Below, piece after piece: positions 6,289 through 12,275 of a DNA stretch of 12,865 nt. Every line of letters begins with the position of its first letter. Position 1 is the first letter of the stretch. The DNA is from JBBSGD01 sp038254435 (lineage in GTDB: Bacteria; Actinomycetota; CADDZG01; WHSQ01), in NCBI GenBank assembly GCA_038254435.1, contig JBBSGD010000048.1, forward strand, positions 1 through 12,865, in the 5' to 3' direction. Both the position numbers and the translations under genes were made by a program. The notes under the pieces were generated by a model that was not told where the DNA came from, searched no databases, and saw only the letters and a list, made by a program, of their open reading frames with translations.

Positions 6289-7913
6289 TCCCCGAACGGC
6301 AGGACACTCTGCTCGCCCTCTTCGCGGTGGGCGCGCGGCGCTCGCTTGAACGTCTCGCCCGTGACGTGCGGATAGGCGAGTGTCTTCCCTTCGAGCAACT
6401 CGCGCACGGTGAGTAGCTGTACTCGGGGGTAGCTCGTCCCCCACGCCTCGGACGTGTAGAACCCTGCGCCAGCGGCCTCCGCCCTCATCGGCTGCGTCGG
6501 CTCCTGCAAGGTCAGTAGTGCGCCGATCTCCGCTTGCTCGCGCTCTAGGACGCCCCGTAAGTCACGAATGTGAGCAACGCTCGTGTGACCGGCCTTGACC
6601 GAGAGGATGATCTGTTTCGCGGCGCTGCCCGCTTCGTCGCGAAAGTAGATCCGGCCGTCGATCCCCTTGTCTGCGCCCTTCTTCTGCTCGACCGGGCGAG
6701 CGCCGACTAGACCAAGTGCCCACCATTGGAACTGGTACGGGTCATCGCCCGCGAGCTGTGCCGCGTCATCAAGACTGACCGGCTCGCCAATGACGCTGTA
6801 CGTCTCGGCGATCTTGTCACCGTACGCGTCCTTTAGCCGGTGCCGGATGAGATTGATCGCAAGATGCGTTACGTCGATTCCAGCCCATCGCCGGTTGAGT
6901 CGCTGCGCCACGGCGATAGTTGTCCCGCAGCCGCAGAACGGATCGAGCACGGTGTCGCCCTCGGCGCTCGCGGCACTCAGGATGCGTTCAAGGAGCGCTT
7001 CTGGCTTCTGAGTCGGATAGCCGAGCCGCTCGCGCGCCTGCGAGTTGATCGGCTGAATATCCGTCCATACGTCTTGGGCAGGCACGCCGCGCGCTTCATC
7101 CAAGTAGCGCTTAAAGCGCGGCCACGCGCCCGTCTTCTTTGGCCAGTAAACGAGTCCCTCGGCGTCGAGGCGGTCAAGCTCGGCCGGCGGGTATGCCCAG
7201 TGCCGACCCTTGGCGGTGGGGTCGAAGCCGCGCCAAAGTTCGCCAGTCTCACCGTGCCGCACGCCGGACCCTGTTAGATCCGCGTCTTTCCAAGGCCGCT
7301 CACCGCCACGCGCGAACCGTTGGCGAACGTAGTGCGCGTCGTACGGCTGGTCGACCGGATACCAGCGCGCCTCGGATGACCGCGCGTAGAAGAGGAGTAC
7401 GTCGTGAACCGGACCAAACCGTTTGGCGCTGCTATGGGCACTTGTCCGCTTCCACACGATCTCGTTGCGGAAGTTCTCCGGGGCGAGAATCGCGTCCATA
7501 ATGATTTTGAGGTAGTGGCTCGCCGCTGGGTCGCAGTGGAGAAACAGAGATCCAGTGCGCTTCAGAACTCGGCGAAGCTCGACAAGGCGTGGCGCCATCA
7601 TCGCGAGGTAGGCGAGCATGTCACTGTTGCCGAGGAGCTTCTGAAACGCGAGCAGCGCTTGCGCTACCTCGCCGCCCGTCCTGTCGATCGTCTCCCACAA
7701 AGCGCGGGACGCGGCCTCGTCCCAGCGCCACGTGTCCTCGAACGCCTTGATCTGCGCCGCTGAGCGCGTCCCGTGCTCCGCAAATAGCACGTTGTAGTCC
7801 TGGTTCGACTTGAAGGGCGGGTCGAGGTAGACGAGGTCGACGCTCTCGTCTTTGACGTGCCGCCGCAGCACGTCCAGGTTGTCGCCGTAGTAGAGGAGGT
7901 TGGGAGGCAGCAC
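6285..7913 (-). CDS. Beta-class DNA methyltransferase fused to an Mrr-like nuclease domain
   Basis: 542 residues, GTG start at 7913; no in-frame ATG lies upstream and the peptide L-L-Y-Y-G-D-N-L-D starts as the family does. The methyltransferase domain (1-365) has the catalytic D-P-P-F at 31-34 near the N-terminus and the SAM-binding region D-P-F-C-G-C-G-T-T at 324-332 near its end, preceded by Y-P-T-Q-K-P-E (299-305). This motif order defines the beta class of N6-adenine or N4-cytosine amino-methyltransferases. The C-terminal domain (about 390-510) has W-W-A-L, K-G-I-D-G (416-420) and I-I-L-S-V-K-A-G (435-442). These match the D...x-x-K core of restriction-endonuclease-like folds, with Ser where Glu or Gln is usual. 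Whether it cuts DNA is unknown. It is cargo of the IS1595 transposon, with a coupled membrane protein downstream. Confidence 0.85.
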   Translation of the reverse strand: MLPPNLLYYGDNLDVLRRHVKDESVDLVYLDPPFKSNQDYNVLFAEHGTRSAAQIKAFEDTWRWDEAASRALWETIDRTGGEVAQALLAFQKLLGNSDMLAYLAMMAPRLVELRRVLKRTGSLFLHCDPAASHYLKIIMDAILAPENFRNEIVWKRTSAHSSAKRFGPVHDVLLFYARSSEARWYPVDQPYDAHYVRQRFARGGERPWKDADLTGSGVRHGETGELWRGFDPTAKGRHWAYPPAELDRLDAEGLVYWPKKTGAWPRFKRYLDEARGVPAQDVWTDIQPINSQARERLGYPTQKPEALLERILSAASAEGDTVLDPFCGCGTTIAVAQRLNRRWAGIDVTHLAINLIRHRLKDAYGDKIAETYSVIGEPVSLDDAAQLAGDDPYQFQWWALGLVGARPVEQKKGADKGIDGRIYFRDEAGSAAKQIILSVKAGHTSVAHIRDLRGVLEREQAEIGALLTLQEPTQPMRAEAAGAGFYTSEAWGTSYPRVQLLTVRELLEGKTLAYPHVTGETFKRAPRAHREEGEQSVLPFGE

Positions 7914-7976
7914 GACCGCCCATCGTAGACCTGCGTTCCCTTATGCGGAAGGGAGTAAAGGGATTGGCTTGAGTAG

Positions 7977-8005
7977 TTGACACACCGACTCTGGGCGTCT
8001 ACACT
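7977..8005 (+). promoter_or_regulatory. Transposase promoter, predicted leaderless
   Basis: TTGACA at 7977, a 17-base spacer and TACACT at 8000 form a near-ideal housekeeping promoter. The ATG at 8013 is eight bases after the -10, where transcription should begin, so no ribosome site is expected and none is seen. The bases TTGACACACC at 7977-7986 repeat part of the left terminal repeat. Confidence 0.65.
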
Positions 8006-8012
8006 TAGGTAC

Positions 8013-8942
8013 ATGACGCACTCCGCTTCCTTCCCTAACACGCTCGTTGATGCGATCCGCCACTTCTCCGATGAGGACGTCTGTCGGGACTTCCTCGCTT
8101 CGCTTCGCTGGCCGGACGGCGTTCGCTGCCTCCGCTGCGACTCTGACCGGCTGGGCTTCATTGCGACTCGTTCGCTCTGGCGCTGCAAGGAATGCAAGTA
8201 CGAGTTTGGCGTCAAGAAGGGGACGATCTTCGAGGACAGCCCGATCAAGCTCTCGAAGTGGCTGCCGGCGCTCTGGATCTACTCAGCGTCCAAGAAGGGG
8301 CGCAGCTCCCACCAGCTCGCCAAGGACCTCGGTGTGACGCAGAAAACCGCCTGGTTCATGAGCCACCGGATTCGTCTGGCGATGCAGGCCGAGTCTTTCG
8401 ATGCGCTCTCAGGCGAGGTCGAAGCGGACGAGACGTTCGTCGGAGGCAAGGCGAAGTTTCAGCACGAGAGCAAGCGGAAGCACATCGGCACCGGTGGGGT
8501 CGGCAAGGCCGCCGTCCTGGGACTGTTGGAACGCCACGGCGAAGTCCGGGCACGCACGATCCCGAACACGCGACGCAGTACCATCGACCCGATCGTGCGC
8601 GCCAACGTCGAATCAGGCTCGGCCGTTTACTCAGACGCGCTCAAGTCATACGACAACCTGGACGACGCCTACATCCATGAGGTCATCGACCACGCGGAGG
8701 GCTACGTTCGCGGCCGCGTGCACACGAACGGCCTCGAAAACTTCTGGAGCCTGTTCAAGCGAACTGTCTACGGGACGCACCATTCGGTCGATCCCGTCCA
8801 CCTTGATCGTTATCTTGATGAGGCTACGTACCGATTCAACACACGCGAGACCAAGGATGGAAGCCGCTTCGCGAGCGTGGCGGAGCGCGTCGCTGGGAGG
8901 CGCCTCACATGGGAAACGCTCACGAGGGAAGCGACGGTCTGA
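8013..8942 (+). CDS. IS1595-family (ISXO2-like) transposase with zinc ribbon
   Basis: 309 residues. The ATG at 8013 is chosen because the promoter at 7977-8005 would start the message there; an upstream TTG in the same frame is the -35 element itself. An N-terminal zinc ribbon has C39-x-x-C42 and C58-x-x-C61. A helix-turn-helix follows (R-S-S-H-Q-L-A-K-D-L-G-V-T-Q-K-T-A-W, 97-114). The ISXO2-like catalytic domain shows E-A-D-E-T-F-V-G-G (first Asp D139), V-Y-S-D-A-L-K-S-Y (D208) and H-T-N-G-L-E-N-F-W-S-L-F-K-R (237-250), where IS1595 enzymes carry the third catalytic Asn or Glu. The protein looks complete and functional. It is the only transposase inside the 5546-9807 unit and should act on its 27-bp ends. 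Confidence 0.92.
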   Translation: MTHSASFPNTLVDAIRHFSDEDVCRDFLASLRWPDGVRCLRCDSDRLGFIATRSLWRCKECKYEFGVKKGTIFEDSPIKLSKWLPALWIYSASKKGRSSHQLAKDLGVTQKTAWFMSHRIRLAMQAESFDALSGEVEADETFVGGKAKFQHESKRKHIGTGGVGKAAVLGLLERHGEVRARTIPNTRRSTIDPIVRANVESGSAVYSDALKSYDNLDDAYIHEVIDHAEGYVRGRVHTNGLENFWSLFKRTVYGTHHSVDPVHLDRYLDEATYRFNTRETKDGSRFASVAERVAGRRLTWETLTREATV

Positions 8943-9514
8943 GCGTCACGCAGACGAGCGCCCCGAGATGGGAAATCCCATATCCGCCGGGAGCGCTAGT
9001 GGCCGTCGAGACGATGGGGACCGTAGCGGCGCCGCTGCTTGCCGGATTCAGCATTACTCTCGCCCTTTTCGTCGTCCAAGCACACGGCTCCCTTCACTGG
9101 CCGAACGTCGCACTTGTATTGCTAGTCGTCGCGGCTCTCACGCTGTTGGGGGCACTCCAAGCGACGTTCTGGGCTCGTTATTACTCCGCAACGCCACCGG
9201 AACTTGCGGGTTGGTGGGAAGCCAGTCTCAACAATCCTGATCGCCTGCGGGCTGTTCAGGACGAACAGCGCATCCTCATATCGGGCCAGCGGACGTGGGC
9301 ACGTCGAGCGCGTCTTTCCTACAACGTTGGCCTCATATCCCTGCTGCTCGCGTTCCCCGTAGTTCTTGTTCCGGCAGGCGGACTCGCTAACGCCGGCTTT
9401 ATGCGATGCGCAGCCATCCTGTTGGCGTTTCTAGGTTTCTTGGTGGAGGCCGCTTGGATAGCAGGCGCGGAAAGCCCGCGCTGCACTGCACTATGGCGTC
9501 GCCGGAGTCACTAG
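8909..9514 (+). CDS. Four-helix membrane protein, passenger gene after the transposase
   Basis: 201 residues from the ATG at 8909, overlapping the transposase by 34 bases in another frame; a later non-ATG start near the transposase stop is possible. Membrane helices lie at about 28-54, 64-90, 135-156 and 164-184. Between helices 2 and 3 is a soluble part beginning F-W-A-R-Y-Y-S-A-T-P-P-E-L-A-G-W-W, followed by an Arg-rich stretch with R-T-W-A-R-R-A-R-L-S-Y-N. The A-P-L-L-A-G-F-S and A-R-x-Y-x-x-T-P-x-E patterns are ones I associate with uncharacterised actinobacterial membrane proteins. Its expression probably depends on the transposase transcript. The role is unknown. Confidence 0.75.
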   Translation: MGNAHEGSDGLSVTQTSAPRWEIPYPPGALVAVETMGTVAAPLLAGFSITLALFVVQAHGSLHWPNVALVLLVVAALTLLGALQATFWARYYSATPPELAGWWEASLNNPDRLRAVQDEQRILISGQRTWARRARLSYNVGLISLLLAFPVVLVPAGGLANAGFMRCAAILLAFLGFLVEAAWIAGAESPRCTALWRRRSH

Positions 9515-9634
9515 CCGTGCCAGGTCGCGGGATACTGGGAGCAGGACGGCAAGTGCTGAACCCCGACGCCGACATCGCACTCAGGACACCGCCGCCGCAC
9601 TGGCGGCACCGTGCGATCTTCTTTCTTCCGACGC

Positions 9635-9772
9635 ATGCCTGACCCTCAGCCGCCCACGCCGCAGGTCTTCGAGCAGTTCGTCTCGCGCATCCTACGCGTC
9701 TCCAAGCGCGAGCTAGACGAGCGCGTGAAGGCTGAGAAAGGGAAGCCGAAGCGCAAGAAGGCGAGAGGCTAA
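9635..9772 (+). CDS. 45-residue basic small ORF beside the right transposon end
   Basis: ATG at 9635 to TAA at 9770-9772. The peptide starts M-P-D-P-Q-P-P-T-P, then V-F-E-Q-F-V-S-R-I-L-R-V-S-K-R-E-L-D-E-R-V and ends in a Lys/Arg-rich tail. The pattern F-x-x-F-x-x-x-[IL]-x-x-V-x-K-x-E-L-D-x-x is one I have seen in many tiny bacterial proteins, which supports real coding. No ribosome site is visible. The basic tail suggests nucleic-acid contact. It ends eight bases before the right terminal repeat begins (9781). Confidence 0.55.
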   Translation: MPDPQPPTPQVFEQFVSRILRVSKRELDERVKAEKGKPKRKKARG

Positions 9773-9780
9773 CGGCCTCG

Positions 9781-9807
9781 CGCTAGTGCGTCAAGTAAGT
9801 CGTTGCC
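9781..9807 (-). repeat. Right terminal inverted repeat of the IS1595 transposon
   Basis: Reverse complement of the left repeat with two mismatches in 27. Read inward it carries TTGACG instead of TTGACA, so its promoter potential is weaker and no gene follows it in that direction. Confidence 0.85.
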
Positions 9808-9815
9808 CTAATTAG
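9808..9815. repeat. Right copy of the 8-bp flanking duplication CTAATTAG
   Basis: Identical to 5538-5545. The joined target would read GCGT-CTAATTAG-GCGC, itself nearly a 16-bp palindrome, so the element seems to have entered an AT-rich palindromic site. Confidence 0.7.
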
Positions 9816-10237
9816 GCGCCCTGCCGTTGGGAGCCTCGCCGCCCACTCGCTCGCGGTCGCGGAGAGGACGCGTTGGCTGGCCAGGCATGGGCGGATCCCG
9901 AGCGCGATCGTGAGCGCTTCGCGAGGCCTCATTTCCACCAAGGTCGCCTCCCGCGACTCGCACGGGCGCGAGGCGAGGATAAGCAGGCGCTCTTCCCGGC
10001 GCAAAGATGCTCGAGGAGTTCGACTTCTCGTTCCAATGCTCGGTCCAGAACACGCTCGTTCTCCACCTTGCCCAGCGCGACTTCCTCCACGAGCGCTCCG
10101 ACCTCGTCCTCCTGGCCCCGTCACCGGCAAGAGCCACCTCGCAAACGAGCACTCCTCTTGCCGCGCCCGCTCGGCGAGCCTCGGCAACGCCGGCGCCGGC
10201 GCCTGCGCGTTGAGCGCGCGGAAGAGGGACGAGGTCG
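9816..10237 (-). pseudogene. istB: IS21-family helper ATPase IstB, rearranged and frameshifted remnant
   Basis: The N-terminal part reads on the minus strand from a GTG at 10237: V-T-T-S-S-L-F-R-A-L, then A-L-P-R-L-A-E-R-A-R-Q-E-E-C-S-F, the usual IstB beginning. The later part, also minus, lies at about 9816-9915: A-L-T-I-A-L-G-I-R-P-C-L-A-S-Q-R-V-L-S-A-T-A-S-E-W, the region after Walker A. Between them the Walker A segment is present but on the opposite strand (see 9921-10142). The frame is also broken by small indels. IstB remodels target DNA and guides the IS21 transposase IstA. This copy cannot make a working protein. It stops at the transposon's flanking 8-mer; I see no clear continuation beyond 5538. 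Confidence 0.75.
9921..10142 (+). other. Segment of istB inverted in place (222 bp)
   Basis: On the plus strand this segment encodes V-A-S-R-D-S-H-G-R-E-A-R-I, then L-E-E-F-D-F-S-F-Q, L-D/R-D-F-L-H-E-R-S-D-L-V-L-L and, after a one-base shift, T-G-K-S-H-L-A. This is the middle of IstB including Walker A. The flanking IstB parts read on the minus strand and join correctly if the segment is turned round. The borders are GCGAGG (9921-9926) and CCTCGC (10137-10142), within a longer imperfect match CGCTTCGCGAGG against CGTTTGCGAGG. Inversion between these short inverted repeats is the simplest explanation. Confidence 0.75.
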
Positions 10238-10239
10238 TC

Positions 10240-10745
10240 ACGCGGGGATCAGGCCGTCGGAGCCGGGCGAGCGGCCGCTGCTCGCGCTCGCGCAACTCGC
10301 GGAGGGCGCGGGCGTCTCCGCCTCGACGCGGCGCCCGACGAGGAGCAGCTCGAGCGAGTAGTCGTTGGTATGGAAGGGGAGGTAGGGGTCGGGCGGCACG
10401 CGCAGGACGAAGCGACGGCCGGTATCGGGCATCGCCTCCGCCAGCCGCCGGATCGCCTGACGCTCCTCGGGCTGGCGGTCCGCCGGGCGGCAGCAAAGGG
10501 TGCGCTGGAAGCGGACGTTGGCCCGCTCTGAAACCAGCGCCCGAGCTGGTCCTAAAAGTCGAAGGGGCCCCCGAACGAGCGGCGCGGCTCGAACCTCGTC
10601 TCGAGGAAGCCCTGCAGCCGCTCGGCCGCGCCCTTGGCGTCAGATCGCCGGGGCGGATGCCAGCCGACCGGGAGGTGGCCGCACAAGGCGGCGAAGGGCT
10701 CGCTGGCGCGCCCGCCGCCGGCGCTCCGGTGCGCAACGCTGCGAG
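10240..10745 (-). pseudogene. istA: IS21-family transposase IstA, C-terminal remnant
   Basis: Only the last third is present. Reading on the minus strand: P-F-A-A-L-C-G-H-L-P-V, then G-A-A-E-R-L-Q-G-F-L-E-T-R-F-E-P, the end of the catalytic core with its Glu. There is then an in-frame TAG at 10552-10554, a frame change, and R-A-N-V-R-F-Q-R-T-L-C-C-R-P-A-D-R and M-P-D-T-G-R-R-F-V-L-R-V-P-P-D-P-Y, F-H-T-N-D-Y-S-L-E, V-G-R-R-V-E. These are the C-terminal domain motifs of actinobacterial IstA proteins. The gene lies directly before istB on the same strand, as in all IS21 elements. It is truncated at the 5' side near the SARP gene and is not functional. Confidence 0.8.
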
Positions 10746-10753
10746 CCAGGCGG

Positions 10754-10767
10754 CGTCGCTTGCGACG
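10754..10767 (-). terminator. Possible hairpin terminator after the SARP gene
   Basis: CGTCG-CTTG-CGACG is a perfect 5-bp stem with a stable tetraloop, 13 bases past the SARP stop codon. There is no T tract on the minus strand after it, so it could only be an actinobacterial-type terminator without a U run. Confidence 0.3.
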
Positions 10768-10779
10768 AATATCCGGAAA

Positions 10780-11493
10780 CTACGAGCGAGCGCCGTTCAA
10801 CCCCTCCACCAGTGCACGCAGCTCAGGGGAGGGCTCGAGACCCAGCGTCCGCTCGAGAAGCCTGCTGTACGAGCGGTAATGACGGATGGCCTCAACTCGG
10901 TTTCCTTCCGCGATGTAAGCCCTGATCAACAAGTAGTGGGCGCGTTCTCTGAGCGGGTCCGCATGGAGGGCGGCGAACGCGACTTCGACGGCTTCGCCAT
11001 ACCGACGGCACTCGGCCCTGCTCTCGGCAAGAGCCTCGAGCGCGTGAAGCCGCAATTGATTCAGGCGCTCGCGCTCGACGAGAATCCAATCGTCGCACCA
11101 GTCGGGTAGCAGCTCGCCATCGAGGAGAGCGTTGTAGTCCAGCGAGTCGAGTGGGACCGAGCGCGAGAGAATCTTCCGAGCGACGGCTGCGTGCTCCCGT
11201 ACGTCGACACCTACAGTCGCGCTGAGCTCCAGGGTTAGGCGGGTCGCTTCGACCGGTGACTGACCTTCGCAGGCGACCTGAAGGCGCCAGAGCGTCGAGC
11301 GCAAGCATGCTTCGGCTCTGCAGTCCGTCGGCCGGAACCAAAGCTTTCCGGCGGCGTAACCGCGCTGGACCGGCCTTGACTGAAGTGCAACGAAGGCGAC
11401 GACGCGCTGCGCGGCAACGGGAAGCGTGATCTTCCGGCTGCGGGAGGTGAGCTGGAAGCCGTTGAGCAAACTCACGTAAGACGATCCAGCCAT
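10780..11493 (-). CDS. SARP-family transcriptional activator (winged helix plus BTAD domain)
   Basis: 237 residues from the ATG at 11493, which has GGGAGG just upstream; a farther ATG in frame would add an implausible 14-residue leader. Residues about 6-90 form an OmpR-type winged-helix DNA-binding domain (S-L-L-N-G-F-Q-L...L-P-V-A-A-Q-R-V-V-A-F-V-A-L...C-L-R-S-T-L-W-R-L-Q). Residues about 95-232 form the bacterial transcriptional activation domain of helical repeats (L-L-P-D-W-C-D-D-W-I-L-V-E-R-E-R-L-N-Q-L-R). It ends with the typical G-L-E-P-S-P-E-L-R-A-L. The length equals stand-alone SARPs, which activate accessory clusters by binding 11-bp-phased heptamer repeats. Such repeats stand at 5491-5530 before the Cys-rich operon on the same strand, making that operon the likely target. 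The gene is intact. Confidence 0.9.
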   Translation of the reverse strand: MAGSSYVSLLNGFQLTSRSRKITLPVAAQRVVAFVALQSRPVQRGYAAGKLWFRPTDCRAEACLRSTLWRLQVACEGQSPVEATRLTLELSATVGVDVREHAAVARKILSRSVPLDSLDYNALLDGELLPDWCDDWILVERERLNQLRLHALEALAESRAECRRYGEAVEVAFAALHADPLRERAHYLLIRAYIAEGNRVEAIRHYRSYSRLLERTLGLEPSPELRALVEGLNGARS

Positions 11494-11594
11494 CCCCCCT
11501 CCCGTTCGCGGCCGGACGACGCAGAATATCAACATCTGGTCATCGCGTGAAAACTTTTGTTTTACTCAGAGGTCTGTCTGGTAACTTGGTGCAT

Positions 11595-12275
11595 GTGAAA
11601 CGCGCGCTGCTTGTCGGGCTGATCTCGATCGGTGGTTGCTTGTTGCCCCGGGGTTCCGCGCTTGCGAAGACGATCCCGTACGCCGACGCGCTCGTCGGCG
11701 CCGACGGTCGGACGGCGATCGTGCGCCTGAACGTCGACCTCTTCCGCGGGTACGGCGATATGACGAAGCGCGTACCTCCCGGCAACCTGCCCTACCTGCT
11801 TCTCTACCCGATCCAGAAGTCGGGCATGGCGTATGCCGAGATGCAGTACTACCCGTCGGCCGGCCTGGCGTGTGGCTTGCTCGCCTCCGACGCCGATAGC
11901 CGGCTGCGCTCTCGTGGAGCAGTCGCGTGCAGCGCCGTGCGCGGCGCTCTCGCGAAGCGGTTGCGCAGAGCCAGCGCGCCACTTGCCCGCTTCGCTGAGG
12001 CGCCAACGCGAATTACGGCTCTCCGCCGAGGAAACCGGCAGCTGTGGATGCCCTCCGGCGTGGCGACCACGATCCAGTACGCACTGGCGCGTACGGCAGA
12101 GAGCCGAGCCGCGCTCGTTCGGCCGTCCTGCGCGCAGGTGTACGAGGCGCGGTGGAGCGGTGCGGCGGCCCCGCGGAAGCCGGCAGAGCTCTGTATTACA
12201 GATCTTGGCCTATGGGCCGATGGAAGGCTGTACCCACTCCGCCCTGCCGTGGTCCGCGAACTGATCCGCTCGTAG
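11595..12275 (+). CDS. Secreted protein of unknown function, divergent from the SARP gene
   Basis: 226 residues from the GTG at 11595, chosen because it opens a good signal peptide (M-K-R-A-L-L-V-G-L-I-S-I-G-G-C to S-A-L-A, cleavage before K-T-I-P-Y). A TAACTT hexamer at 11582-11587 would place transcription at the start codon. A GTG at 11547 in frame gives 16 extra residues with no advantage. I-G-G-C at 12-15 is a weak lipobox, so a lipoprotein is a less likely option. The mature protein has V-G-A-D-G-R-T-A-I-V-R-L-N-V-D, a Tyr-rich L-L-L-Y-P-I-Q-K-S-G-M-A-Y-A-E-M-Q-Y-Y, and several Cys (A-C-G, V-A-C-S, P-S-C-A, E-L-C-I). I recognise no family. Its last 80 bases overlap the convergent hydrolase gene. 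Confidence 0.7.
   Translation: MKRALLVGLISIGGCLLPRGSALAKTIPYADALVGADGRTAIVRLNVDLFRGYGDMTKRVPPGNLPYLLLYPIQKSGMAYAEMQYYPSAGLACGLLASDADSRLRSRGAVACSAVRGALAKRLRRASAPLARFAEAPTRITALRRGNRQLWMPSGVATTIQYALARTAESRAALVRPSCAQVYEARWSGAAAPRKPAELCITDLGLWADGRLYPLRPAVVRELIRS

Larger units (their letters stand above)
5546..9807 (+). mobile_element. Complete IS1595-family transposon with passenger genes (4262 bp)
   Basis: The ends are inverted repeats starting GGCAACGACTTACTTGAC, 25 of 27 bases identical, bordered on both sides by CTAATTAG. Inside are one zinc-ribbon ISXO2/IS1595-type transposase (8013-8942, plus), a methyltransferase-nuclease fusion (6285-7913, minus), its coupled membrane protein (5728-6288, minus), a second membrane protein overlapping the transposase end (8909-9514, plus), and two small ORFs next to the ends (5593-5718 and 9635-9772, plus). 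The transposase is intact, so the unit could still move. The IS1595 family is known to include subgroups with passenger genes, and this size fits them. It sits next to and probably within the remains of an IS21 element. Confidence 0.85.

Noticed and set aside
9406..9642. A 78-codon plus-strand frame between the membrane protein and the right end of the transposon
   Set aside because: It begins inside the membrane-protein gene, has no ribosome site and overlaps the start of the better-supported small ORF at 9635.
9783..10736. A 317-codon minus-strand frame
   Set aside because: Its Arg/Ala/Pro-rich product is mostly the wrong frame of istA and istB; the IS21 motifs appear only on switching frames, so it is a by-product of high GC content.
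9910..11109. A 399-codon plus-strand frame
   Set aside because: It lies opposite the SARP gene and the istA remnant. Only its first part overlaps genuine istB motifs, and the rest is an antisense shadow.
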